Shown here: in pieces, positions 1 through 11,119 of the stretch
Numbering within the stretch: the first letter of the stretch is position 1
Layout: each line of letters starts with the position of its first letter
Source: Diadophis punctatus similis
Lineage: Eukaryota; Chordata; Lepidosauria; Squamata; Dipsadidae
Assembly (NCBI GenBank): GCA_023053685.1
Contig: JALIGW010000005.1
Location: 47,705,242-47,769,241, forward strand
Reading direction: 5' to 3'
DNA length: 64,000 nucleotides
Position numbers and translations under genes: made by a program
Notes under the pieces: generated by a model
What the model was told of the DNA's origin: nothing
Databases searched by the model: none
The model's input: only the letters and a program-made list of their open reading frames with translations

Positions 1-231
1 AGAAGGATGAAGCAACGAAACATGCAAAATGAAGATGAAATCCCATCAGATAATTTAGGTTTTTAAAAAAAATTTTTTTTTTTAAACTTCCTCAGTAATG
101 CTGAAATTGTTTCCTTTTAAGGGAAAAATGAAATGATGATGAAGAGAAATGTCATTATTAGTTTTCGTATTAAATTTGTTTAAGCTACATTTTGAGAAAA
201 GTGATTTGTACTATCTATAATACAGCAGAAG

Positions 232-499
232 AGTAGGGTCGGGTCGGGTAGGGTAGGGTAGACTAGACTAGACTGGACTGGACTGGACTGGACTGGACTG
301 GACTGGACTGGACTGGACTGGACTGGACTGGAATAGAATAGAATAGAATAGAATAGAATAGAATAGAATAGATTAAAATAGGCTAGACTAGACTAGACTA
401 GACTAGACTAGACTAGACTAGACTAGACTAGACTAGACTAGACTAGACTAGACTAGACTAGACTAGAATAGAATAGAATAGAATAGAATAGAATAGAAT
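232..499. repeat. Compound pentanucleotide microsatellite
   Basis: A 5-bp period tract made of successive blocks of variants: GGGTC/GGGTA, GACTA, GACTG, GAATA, GACTA again, then GAATA. It abuts the 3' end of a CR1 LINE read on the minus strand. The tract is therefore the expanded A/T-rich CR1 tail (ATTCT on the LINE strand) with local homogenisation of point variants. CR1-seeded AATAG repeats are known from snakes. Confidence 0.95.
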
Positions 500-1062
500 G
501 ACAGAGTTGGAAGCAATCTTGGAGGTCTTCTAGTCAAACTAGAAGTCCTGCTCAGGCAGGAAACCCTATACCAGTGATGGCGAACCTATGGCACGGGTGC
601 CACAGCTGGCACGCGGAGCCATATCTGCCGGCACACGAGCCATTGTCTAGCTCAGCTCCAGTGTGCATGTGCACGCCGGCCAGCTGATTTTTGGCTCGCA
701 AGGAGGCTCTGGGAGGGCGTTTTCAGCTTCCGGAGGGCCTCCGGGGGGACTGGGAAGGGTGTTTTTGCCCTCCCCAGGCTCCAGGGAAGCCTCTGGAGTC
801 TGGGGAGGATGAAAAATGGGCCTACCAGGCCCACCAGAAGTTGGGAAATGGGCCATTTCCGGCCTTCAGAGGCCCTCCGGGGAAGCGGGGGAGGCCGTTT
901 TCGCCCTCCCCAGGCATTGAATTATGGGTGTGGGCACTCGCACATGCGCGATAGCATGCGGGCATGCACTTTCGGCACCCGAGGGAAAAAAGGTTCGCCA
1001 TCACTGCCCTATACCATTTCAGACAAATGTTGTCCAAACTCATCTTAAAAACTTCCAGTGTG
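500..1062 (-). mobile_element. CR1 LINE 3' end, split by a hAT insertion
   Basis: The segments 500-571 and 1015-1062 match the 3' terminal region of sauropsid CR1 LINEs in reverse: ACAGAGTTGGAAG, then GGAGGTCTTCTAGTC, then CATTTCAGACAAATG. The 435-bp hAT element at 572-1006 splits it cleanly between the duplicated target sites. Only the 3' end is present, as is usual for CR1. Confidence 0.8.
572..1006 (+). mobile_element. Nonautonomous hAT element, CAGTGATGGCGAACC family
   Basis: It starts CAGTGATGGCGAACC and ends with the inverse GGTTCGCCATCACTG. It is flanked by a perfect 8-bp duplication, CCCTATAC, at 564-571 and 1007-1014. The interior is GC-rich and has no transposase. Sister copies lie at 40387, 45369 and 59197, with a truncated one at 4005. 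Short open frames inside are not genes. Confidence 0.92.
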
Positions 1063-1098
1063 TTTTTCCCAAATCATTAGTTAGCCCTTAGTCTAGAA

Positions 1099-1930
1099 CA
1101 GGAATGGCCAAACCGTGGCGCATTGGATGATTACAAGTGGCGCATTGCATCCTTGCGCCTACTTATTTTTTTAAATAGGTGTCATAACTGAATCCATCTT
1201 AATATTTTCAACACCAAAGTGATCTCAGTTCAATTCGTACAGCCTTCGGTAATGTTCAACTTCTCGGTGTCTGAAACTTAGAATGGAACTTGTGAGATGT
1301 TACTTTAGGCGGGTTTACAAACGTACGAATATTTTTATTGGTGTTGCCATTGCGCGTTCCTGCTCAAACAATCGCAAACACCGCGCACTAGCAACACATG
1401 TGTTTGAAGTCACGTGCGAATGAGCGGCGAGCGTTTGATATGGTCAGTCAGTTCTGAGTGAGCCATCGTGGCATGGAGTTTGAAGTAGTGTTTTATTGAG
1501 TGTACTAGCGTGGTTTTTGTATTGAGAGTGATTGAAAGACAGATTCAAGATTAAATATATATTACGTTCATCAAAGAAGAGCGCCACTACTTTTTCTTGA
1601 TGCGAACATAGAATTCAAATTCCACATAATTGATATTCTGTGTGATACAACATACGTACTTGTGATCTATTTGTTCCTTTTCACTTTTTTTAGTTTTACA
1701 CTTTTCTATGCTTAAATTCCTGTTATCCATTACAGTGCAAAAGAAAATTGAATTGCGTGATTGAGTTATTCCTTTTCCTCCCTTAAGCAAAGCAGATCCT
1801 ACCCCTATCCCTATTTTACAACCCCAAACGTGAAAGTAAGAAGGTAAAAAACGTGCTTGAGTTCTATGGCGCATCTGAACTCGTCTGTGAAAAAATTGGC
1901 GCATGGTATGCTTAAGGTTGGCCACCACTG
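1099..1930. mobile_element. Nonautonomous hAT element, CAGGAATGGCCAAAC family
   Basis: This is an 832-bp element. Its left end CAGGAATGGCCAAACC pairs imperfectly with the right end GGTTGGCCACCACTG. It is flanked by a perfect 8-bp duplication GTCTAGAA (1091-1098 and 1931-1938). GTGGCGCA motifs recur near both ends. No transposase frame of useful length is present. Confidence 0.88.
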
Positions 1931-2084
1931 GTCTAGAAGTTAGAAACCACTTTCGTTGATAGAATTACTCATTTCATTCTATCTTCTGTTGCCTAATTTT
2001 TTTCATCTCTTCCACTGTGGTTATAAAAATTGTAAGTCATAGCAGAAGAGAATATATGTAGTTAGCTCAGGGTTGAAATGTGTA

Positions 2085-2312
2085 GTCCTTTGTGCTCTTG
2101 GAGCTTGTTGTTTATTTGCAGACATTTCATTACCCAACTAGGTAACATAATCAGTGCTAGTGAGTGTGAGGTTTGCTCTGACAGTGCAGGTTGATTATAT
2201 ACCATACATATAAACAGGAAGTAAACCCCACACTCACTAGTAGTGATGATGTTACCTACTTGGATGATGATGAAAACAAACAAGCTCAGAGAACACAAAG
2301 GATTCCAGAATG
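2085..2312. repeat. Inverted pair of Penelope-like terminal remnants
   Basis: Arms at about 2085-2175 and 2220-2312 are inverted copies sharing CCTTTGTG, GAGCTTGTT and GTTACCTA motifs. On the minus strand 2157-2118, and on the plus strand 2238-2277, each arm shows a TGAT[T/G]ATGTTACC...GAAA arrangement. This resembles a decayed hammerhead ribozyme core (CUGANGA, stem II, GAAA), which Penelope-like retroelements carry in their termini. The family assignment is inference. Confidence 0.4.
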
Positions 2313-3775
2313 TAAATGAGCTAAGACAGAAACCTCATTTGCATTGCTGAAGTTGCAGAACAATGTAAAATATATGTTGATGTTATTATATTGCTTTGCA
2401 TTTATATTTATACTATTTCTATATTGTCTGTCATGTAATATAGTTCTGGCAGCACATAAAATTGTACTTATATTAACATTCCAGATAAAATTATATAAAA
2501 AGAATATCTACAATTTACTATGTAAAAATCTAATGGTAGCTTGATTTTCTGGAATTATATCGGTGGCTCCATATTTGTTTCTGTAATTTTAGTCATGAGA
2601 TTTAAGCCCTTTTAAAAGGATTTTGTAATAAGCTAAGAAATAGATCATTTGAAAAAGCAGCAGTTAACATTGCTCAAATATATCATCTGTGTGTAAAATT
2701 TCCCAAGCATGGCACTGAAATTGAATGACTTTTCTGTATAGGAGTAAAGCCTCGATCAAATGTTTTGGGCAATTTGCAATTTGGCTGCCACATCTATCAT
2801 CCTATTGATTGCCAGAGTTAATTTGGCTGATCAGAATGCAAATATGAGCCCAGTTGCATCAATATTTCTTAGTACAGCCTTTCCATGGACAATCATAGTC
2901 ACCAAAATGGACAAATATTTTTTTCAGAAACACTAAGTGCTGAGTACATGCCAGAATAAAACAAAAACAACCACAGGCATATACGCCCCCACAAACACAT
3001 ATTCAAACTTCATCATCCACTTACGCTAGCATGGCATTCAGAAAAAGGCATTACCATGGTTTCAAAATGAAAACCTTTCTAAAGGCAGATGTTTGAACAT
3101 GTCACTTTTCTGGGTTTCCATAATTTCTCTAGCTTCCTTAATCAGTGAAAAAAAGAGTTTATCCAAGAATATTATTGATATTTCAAGGATTACAAGCATA
3201 TTATCCTATTTCAGTAATCATTTACAATATGAATTAGGTAGGATAGCATTAATTGAAAATGTATGCATCCTGCTTGAACCATAGAGAGCACGGACCTGTT
3301 TACTAAATGTGTAAATGAGCTAAGTCTATTTGTCACTATATTACATTACTTTCAACAATCATTTTCTTTTCCTTCCTTGCCAAAAGTAGAGGAGTGTTTT
3401 AATTATCGGGATGCATTCCAGCACATTAACTGTATTTACATAAATAGCGAGACCACAATGCTTTTCTTAGACCGCAATTAATGTGTCCTGAAATTTGATA
3501 AATCCAAAGCACTGAACAATTGTACCAAAAATGGTTAGAAGACATTTTTGACCAGCAATTGTCATATTTAGCAACAGAGGATTTCCATTCAAGTCCTTAT
3601 TATTTATTTATTTGTTTGTTTAATTTAGATTTCTGCTAACTGCCATGTGACAGGATGGCATATGCAAATAGAAGCAACACAAAATAATTAGAAAACATTA
3701 ACAATAACAATAAAACATATTATACCTAAAGCAACTTCATTGACTAAAAGTGTCTTGGGAGAAAACCAGGTCTTA
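2313..3775. other. AT-rich stretch, no recognised gene
   Basis: No exon-like frame, splice pair or recognisable transposon end was found. A short TATT/TGTT-rich run lies near 3600-3622. The few open frames are short and of low complexity. Confidence 0.5.
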
Positions 3776-4780
3776 AGAAACTACCAGAAGGCAGATTGGA
3801 TCAGTGCCATCCAAACTGGGGAAATGATGCTCTACAGGGCAGGTATGGCAACAGAAATTACATGTCTCTTGGTCTCCATCAGATAACACTACTTAATAGG
3901 ATGCAAATAGGATGCATTCCTCCAGCACCACATGACCAGCAGATCTTATGAAATGGAAAAAGTAATTGGAAATAGGCAGTTCTCAAAATAATGAGGTCTT
4001 ATACCAGTGATGGCGAACCTTTTTGGCGTTGCGTGCCAAAAGTGCAAGCGCGAGAGCGCTGTTGCACTTGCGCATGCTGGCACCCACAATGCAATGCGTG
4101 CCCCCATTTGCACATGCATGCATGACCTCCAGTGCTTCCCCTGCACATGCTGCCCACACTGTGCATGTGCACATGCAAACCCCCCACTGTGCATGTGTGC
4201 ACCCCACCCCACACATGTACCCCCCACTTCTTCCAAGAGGGCCAGTGCGCCTCTTACCGGAGGACAACCAGGTGAGACAAAGCAGCAGCCATTCCCCAGT
4301 CAGCGGCAGCGCTCTCTGCCTCCCCCACTTCGGCAGCACCATGCGCCAACTGGAGAAGCTCCAAACGCGCGGCCTTGCCTGGGCTCCTCCCCACTGGGAG
4401 CCACTGTTCCCCGGCCAGCGGCAGCACCCTCAGCCCCGCCACCTCGAAAGCACCATGCGCCAGCCGAAGAAGCTCTGAACACGCAGCCTATTAAATGGTG
4501 TGTTGAGTGTGCCCTTTAGTAGTGATGCCCCTGCTTTCTGGTCTAGCAGAAGCTTGTGAGTGGTAGTCAGGGGCACGTTATGAATAGCACATTGCAGTAA
4601 TCCACATAAGAAATGAATAAGAAGTGAGTAACTGTGAGGTAGGACCTTCTGGTCCACTGGCATACAAGACAGATTTCTGCCAAGGCCATTGGAGCAAGAG
4701 CAGAAGCCATAAGTCCAGGATCTTTCTGGGGTAGTGCCACTGCTTAAAACCAAAATGGAAATTCCCTGGATCTAGGTGGC
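3776..4780. mobile_element. Old sauropsid LINE-like repeat flanking a hAT insertion
   Basis: Segment 3776-4004 (AACCAGGTCTTAAG...) and segment about 4540-4780 (GCACATTGCAGTAATCCA...) resemble an old dispersed repeat. A second copy of the first motif occurs near 44968 (AACCAGGTCTTGAGG). The truncated hAT composite at 4005 sits between them. The exact LINE family could not be resolved by eye. Confidence 0.35.
4005..4490 (+). mobile_element. Truncated hAT composite, CAGTGATGGCGAACC family
   Basis: The left end CAGTGATGGCGAACC follows a candidate target site TCTTATAC (3997-4004). No matching right end or duplicate is found, so the element is 3'-truncated or rearranged. The interior is GC-rich. 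It holds an imperfect tandem duplication of about 110-bp period, each unit containing AGCACCATGCGCCA and GAAGCTC (around 4291-4376 and 4400-4487). The 170-residue open frame across it is compositional and resembles no protein family I know. Confidence 0.7.
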
Positions 4781-6090
4781 TTCAAAATACTCCAGTTATG
4801 ATAGTATTATATATAATTTCACTTTCTTAAATGAAGTTTATGCCAACACTGCTATATTCTGATTCTGCCACTCATTTTGCTGTTATGGTCCTCCCCAAAC
4901 CTAGGCCAGATAGCACATCTGAAAAATGCATCAGTTACCGTAAATAATAGCTATTAGTGCTCTTCCACAGGTGAATAATGCCTTGTTTTTAAATAAATTG
5001 ATGTATTGATTTTATGTCACAAAGAAGATTAAGGCTTAATTTATAAAATTATTAACTTGCTCAAAATATGGTATACAATAAAGCCACAAACATATGTTTC
5101 CAGCAAATGGCTTAGCCACAACCCTTAAAACTAGTCATTTATTAATTTATGACCAGAGGCCATAGCACAACATTTATAGCAGGAAAGGATGTGTATGTTT
5201 GTCAGATTGACAAAAGCAATGTTGTAGCAGTGCAAGACAAACTCACTCTTTTTCTATATGAATCATGGTGTTGCAAACAATGGAGGAAGAGCTTGTGGTG
5301 CAAAAAGACAATAATGCTTTTGTTATTCTCATGTCAGCAACAAGATCCTGATTACTACTGTGTGTCAAGCATGCTGGTGGGTCTAGATTGTTCCAAATCA
5401 GCTAAAGGGTAACACTGAGAGAACCATGGTTGAAAAACTTAGCAGGGTTGAACCAGGTTAATATTTGAAAGGGTGGCCATTGGGAAATATTACGGTTATA
5501 CTGAGAATTTGACAAAAAATCCTTGAAAAAAAGATACTGAAAAAGAATGCATATATTATTGCTAAAAACCCTACAGTACATGAATGTGTCTAAAAAGACA
5601 CCAGAAAGCAAGTTCAACTTGTAGACTTTACTTTTTAAAAAATCATCTGAAATTGTAGCTATGACAGTTAATAGTCTGAGAGCTATAAAATTGGATGAAG
5701 ATTTAGACCTGTATAAGTAGTGCAAATTTTTTCTTCATTCAATCATATTTTTTTCTTTGTACCTTAAATTGATGATAAATCTTGCACCTACATTTGAACT
5801 GATTTAGTTTTGGGCTCTCAGTGTGACACCTAGTACATCTCCCTTGATGTCTATCGGTTCCCATGACCTAGGTTATTTTTACATTTTTTTTAAAATAAAA
5901 GGTAGAAGCAGAAGGCTCCAGAACAAAATGTCAGACTCCAGATGTATTTTCTATTTCCAAGAGTGCCTTTGGATTAAGGATGTCATCATACATTTTCTTA
6001 GAAAACAAAAACAATGGGCAGATGCCCATTTCCACAAACAAAACAAAACAAAACAAAACAATATGGAAACAAAGAACTTTGAGGAACTGG
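4781..6090. other. No recognised feature
   Basis: AT-rich sequence with no recognisable coding exon or transposon terminus. Open frames at 5149-5412 (+) and 5402-5725 (-) show no domain or motif I recognise and no convincing splice context. Confidence 0.45.
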
Positions 6091-6092
6091 AG

Positions 6093-6094
<2 letters not shown>

Positions 6095-6170
<76 letters not shown>

Positions 6171-6198
6171 TAACTATCCCCTCTCTCTCTCTCTCTCA
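6095..6198. repeat. (CT)n(GT)n dinucleotide microsatellite
   Basis: About 58 bp of CT repeats run into about 18 bp of GT. After a 10-bp break a second CT run follows. An AAACA pentamer repeat (about 6036-6060) precedes it, and ACAAAGAACTTTG near 6069 recurs inverted at 6205, so a short inverted repeat brackets the tract. Confidence 0.95.
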
Positions 6199-9100
6199 CT
6201 CTCCAAAGTTCTTTGTTTCCATATTCGAAACTATCTTTGTTCTGACCTCCAAACCTTTTCCAGCTTGCCTGCTTAAATACAATCTCTAGAACTGTTACTA
6301 CACAGGGACAGGACAAATCTTGTTATTTCAAAAAGTTTGCTCCTTGTTCCAATCTGTTATTAATTAGTAAAGCCTTGTATAATGGGCTTTAACAGTGGCT
6401 CCAAATGTTTCCCCCAGAGCTGTGATGGAGCATAAGCATCAGCTTATCTAATGTAGACCACTTTTAATAGCATCTGGCATGGATGTGCATGTCATTGACA
6501 TCAGCTGCCATGATACTCAGTAGGATTGTTGCAGCCACTATGGTTCTGTGCTCCACTTTCTGCCATTGCAAGCTCTCTATTTTTGGATAGGACACAACTA
6601 GTATATCTCATGAATTAAATGAGACTGAACCTGGATTCACTCATTGCACTGCATCATAAATACATTTTGTTTAGTTTTGGCTTAGCGTGTTATATAAAAC
6701 CAGCCAACTGTAGCTTATTCAATAAATAATGGTGTAAAGCCAGCTTTAGTCATGCTTAGAAGGGGCCCATAACTAACTTAGATCCTATTAATTCCATCAA
6801 GTTTACTCTAAGTATGATTAACCTGGTGACTGTTTATATCCACTCAAATAACTGGCCTTTTTCTACCATTTTATTCAGAAACTCAGAATATTCTTGAGAA
6901 ATATCATCAGCATATACATTGTCCCTTTGAAGCACTTTCATTTTAAATCAAAAGCACATTCACAGGAGGTCATGTCTATCAAATTCATGAATATATTTTC
7001 TGAGAGAGTTTGTTTCAAAAATATGTTTTGTGATTTTTCCCTAAGAACAGAAATGTATGATTTCACCGTACAGAATTCAGAATTCAGTTGCAACAAACAT
7101 AACATGTCTTTTCTTACTGCTTGGGGGAAGATTGTTCAATTTTATTGTTGTTGTTTTTGTTTTTGGAGTGGGGTGGAGTCAAAGAAGAAGCCATGATGTT
7201 CTAATTACAGCCAATAAATTATATATTATAGCACGTGTTGCTCTCTTTTCCTGGAACAAGACCTCAAAGGAAGATAGGACAAGTACAGATAGTAGTACTG
7301 AACTGAGTTAATTTACACAATTAGTTTTGGCATTCATTAAAAAAAACCAACTTGATTTTAAAATAGTAAAAGCTTTCATTGTGGCATGAAGGAATTCCTT
7401 GTCTTACAGGCCACAGAATGGCTCTTTGAGAATCCTCAGAAATCTCACTATAAAGCCACAATAATGATTCTATTGTTAGGCATTTGCTAGCAACACCATT
7501 TAAATGCTACTCCTTAGAAAAATGGGTTGATTTGGTCTGCCAATACAAAATCCAGTATATAGCATGGCTTCAGTGGGAAGCACAAGCTCTCACCATTTCA
7601 GGAAGTTCATATAAAAAAACCACCACTGAATTGTGTAGAGTATGAAAAATTCTTTAAAAGTATTTATTGAATGGGAAATACGAATATACAGTGCTATCGT
7701 TTCCTCAAAACTGTTATTTCTTCCATGGCAATAAAAGATTTCCCAAGTGTCCTCCAAGTATTCATTGATTGAAACTCAGCTATGTTCCTGGGAAGTTCTG
7801 AGAATTCTGGGGTATCATCCCAGCCCATCCAAGGGATGCCAGATTGATGAAATTTGTATTGGACAATAATGCTTACAAGGATGCAGCTATAAGTAATTGC
7901 CTTAAAAAGCTGTTGAACACCAGCACCCCAGACCCAAGCTGAACCCAGCTCCATTGCAATTATTCCTTCCCTTTCCACCAACTCTCTCATTTCTCAAATA
8001 CGTGCTAACTACAGGAAGATGTTGGCAAGAAAAGATCTGAGCAAACCTGCTCAAGGTGCTTCAATTACCTTTCCCACTAACTGCACGGAGAGGGAAAACA
8101 TCCAATAAGGTAGTTTTAGTGAAATAAATATTGACTTGTGGCAACCAAGGAGAAAAAAATGTACTTTTTCAATTTGTTAGGGATCATAAATTAATGGTAG
8201 AACAGCTGAAACAAGAGGTGGGTAGTTTTATCTAAAACTGGATAAAGTATCCATTGTTTTTTCTTTCTTTTAAACCCACTCGCTCTTTCACCTTCATTGT
8301 TTCCCTGTCTACTTGCTGAACTGATAGACCAAGGACATCGTGTGATCATAGAGCATCAAGCTGTCTGTTCTTGATGTAGGTCACCAAAACTTCATCAGGA
8401 ATACTATATTTTTATGTTTTCAAAATTACGTAAAGTAATTTAAAAAGTATGCATAGAACAGCACTGAAACATCAAAAATTACTGCATATTGCAATAACAA
8501 AAGGAAACAAATTAAAACTGTGATACAAACACAACAATAATATTGATTACATTGCTTCCTCTTCAGCCTTTTCTCAAACAAAGAAGAGAAAAATGTTTCT
8601 TTTCAACGTTTTCCCCATCATTGCCATTGGAAAGCATGGGATAGACGGCAAATGCTTTGGTCACATGATCGGATGGAAGGTGTCAGACCCAAAGAACAAA
8701 GAATGACACCTAGAGATACTTCTGAGATTCCAAGCTTCTCTCCCACTTTGCCCTCTGGGAAGCAGCTCCTCCCTCCTGGGACTCCAGACCACATTCCACC
8801 CCATCAGGGAAACTTAAAATGTAGCTCAACACATTCAGCACCTGCACAGCTGACTCTTCCATAGGGAAGTATTGGGAAAAAAATTCAGGAGTCAAAAGGC
8901 CATGTTTAAACTTATTCTTTCTTTTGCCAACTTCTCCCCCAGTACCAAATTTAGACCCATTCTGTTCAATTTTTCAAGTTAGCCTATTGTGTACAAACAA
9001 ACATTTTTTAACATATTTTTCTTCCAACGTTTTATTGGGTTATAAAGAATTGTAAGACTAAGACAGAGTAGACAGGAAACATATATCAGCAATCCTCACC

Positions 9101-9400
9101 TTGTAATCAAATTTAAATGTATTTTCCAGTATGGTATAATAGATAAAAATGATATTGGGTCAGTAGCCCTCTCAACATGCCGTGATTAATCTAGAATTGT
9201 AACAATATAACAATAATAATATAACCAACTCACCACTAGTTTATCAAAAGAGACATTGAGATAGCTTTTTTCCTCCCAAATGTCATGCAAACACCTAATA
9301 TCAATTGTATTTATTTATTTCCTTCAACCTTTTATAAAGAAGGATTGCAAAATTAGGAGCTACAAGACAGAAACGATAGTACATGAACAATTCCTTATCT
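6199..9400. other. Mostly featureless AT-rich sequence
   Basis: Apart from the small candidate frame at 7694-7990 described separately, nothing recognisable was found. Around 8650-8710 a short open frame contains a GHMIG-like string, faintly reminiscent of LINE C-terminal regions. It is too short to call. Confidence 0.4.
7630..7990 (-). other. Candidate small ORF with nearby polyadenylation signal
   Basis: A 98-residue minus-strand frame (7990 to 7694) encodes one hydrophobic stretch (about residues 30-47) followed by a polar, Trp-containing tail ending in basic residues. About 35 bases past the TAG stop lies AATAAA on the minus strand. A pyrimidine-rich CTTCCTGTAG acceptor-like site lies upstream, near 8020. 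I do not recognise the protein. A chance frame, or a retrocopy or terminal exon of an unknown gene, are all possible. No function is proposed. Confidence 0.2.
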
Positions 9401-9925
9401 CAGAGGCGGGCTCCTAATTTTTTTACTACCACTCTGCGGGCGTGGCTTATTTTGTGGGTGTGGCTTGCCGGCCATGTGACCAGGTGGGTGTGGCTTCTCA
9501 GACTGCTGAAGGGAGGGGAACTGAGATAGGTCCTGCCGCCCATTCACCCTCCCCTCAGCAGCTCGAGAAGCCTCAAACGTGCGAAAATGCCTAGGATCAT
9601 CACCGCGCGTTCGTGGCTTCTCGGACTGCTGAAGGGAGGGGAATGGAGATCGCTCCTGCCGCCCGTTCTTTCAGTGTCTCAAGCGCTCCCTCAGCCATCC
9701 TCCCCTGCTTGGACTCACTGTGGGGTAGGAAGGCAGTGCATGCGCAGTGCCGGAAGCTTGGCTTCTGGGCATATGCAGAAGAAATTGTTTTTAAAAATTA
9801 AAAAAAAATTTTTTTAAAATGGTGGCACCCAGGCACCGGCAACCGACCGCACCGGTACTGTGACGTCACCAGTAGGCCGCTACGGGTGCTATAGAGTGGA
9901 CCGCACCTGTAGGAACCCACCACTG
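9401..9925. mobile_element. hAT-like nonautonomous element
   Basis: The left end CAGAGGCGGGCTCCTA and the inverse of the right end (CAGTGGTGGGTTCCTA) agree at most positions. The interior is GC-rich, with repeated GGGCGTGGCTT-type motifs and an A-rich run near 9790-9818. The left flank CCTTATCT has the central TA seen at other hAT sites here, but the right flank GAACATCT matches it poorly. Age or rearrangement is likely. Confidence 0.6.
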
Positions 9926-10082
9926 GAACATCTACAAGGAAAGACTTACTGGTTCTTTCATAAGAAATATGATATCTGAAAAAGGAAGGAACTATCCATT
10001 TTCAAAGTGTATTTGCAGATATCCCATCAAGTAATTTATCTTATGTCTATATTGGACTGATGGATATTATAAATCCACAAAT

Positions 10083-10318
10083 AAGGAGCCCTGGTGGCAC
10101 AGTGATTACAACACAGTATTGCAGGCTAACTGTGCCCACAGTCTGAAATTCGATCCTGATGGGGCTTGAGGTTGACTCAGCCTTCCATCCTTCCAAGGCT
10201 GGTAAAATGAGTAGCCAGATTGTTGGGAGGGCAATATGCTGAGATCGTAAACAGCTCAGAGAGTGCTGTTAGCACTATGCAGGGATATATTAGTCTAAGT
10301 GCTGTTGCTATTTTCTAT
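10083..10318 (+). mobile_element. Sauria-type SINE, diverged
   Basis: It has a tRNA-like head (GGTGGCACAGTGATTA) and the conserved core GGTTGACTCAGCCTTCCATC. It ends with GTCTAAGTGCTGTTGCTA, matching the 3' tail shared with Bov-B LINEs. It is more diverged than the copy at 17448. Confidence 0.8.
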
Positions 10319-10380
10319 AATGGTACCCCTTACAGTCAATAGGTTTTTAGATATAAAGTTTACTAGGAGAGTTTTACCAG

Positions 10381-10585
10381 AACAGAACAGAATAACAGAG
10401 TTGGAAGAGACCTTGTAGGTCATCTAGTTCAACCCCCCTGCCCAAGCAGGAGATCCTACATAATTTCTGCCAGATGGAAGTCCAGTCTCTTCTTGAAAGG
10501 TTCCAGTGATGAAGCTCCCACAACTTCTGAAGGCAAACTGTTCCATTGGTTGATTGTTCTCACAAATCTAACATTTTTTTTCTTA
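10381..10585 (-). mobile_element. CR1 LINE 3' end
   Basis: Reverse-oriented CR1 tail with ACAGAGTTGGAAGAGACC, TAGTTCAACCCCCCTGC and CCACAACTTCTGAAGGCA, preceded by a short AGAAC-type tail remnant. Only the 3' terminus remains. Confidence 0.8.
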
Positions 10586-11119
10586 ACTTTGATTATGTAT
10601 CATCAAGTTGATGTCAATTCTTAGTGACCTCATTCAACTATTAATTCAGAATCATATAACAATCTTACTGATGTTAGCCCAATAATGGAGATGTGCAAAA
10701 TATTCTGGGTGAAAATTTTTCCATGCAGCAACAGCTTGCTTGTGGTATTCCATATCCAAATTAAAATACATATTGGTCAGTGTTCAGACTGAAATATGCA
10801 TGTTTCAATCTGGATATAGATCAAAAAATGTCTGTTTCAGGCAGAAAGCATTTTGGCTTGAGTGAGTGGGCTTAATTTTTCCTAAGGTCATGTAAATAAC
10901 TAATATCAATTCCATCAGCCTCCTTCAACTTTCTGTAAAGTAGGGTTATTTGTTTAAATTTAGAAGCTGCCCAATCCCACAAGACTCTGCTTATGTTATA
11001 AAATAAAAAAACAATATAACCAGAAAGAGAAATTATGAAGAAGAAATGCTGAATCTCTGAAGGGACAAACACAACACTCTGGAGAAAAACCAACAGGAGC
11101 TCCACACATCGATCTAAAC

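Noticed and set aside
4007..4519. 170-residue plus-strand frame, Cys/His/Pro-rich
   Set aside because: It starts inside a transposon terminus and follows repeated GCATGC-type motifs. No zinc-finger spacing or family match is apparent.
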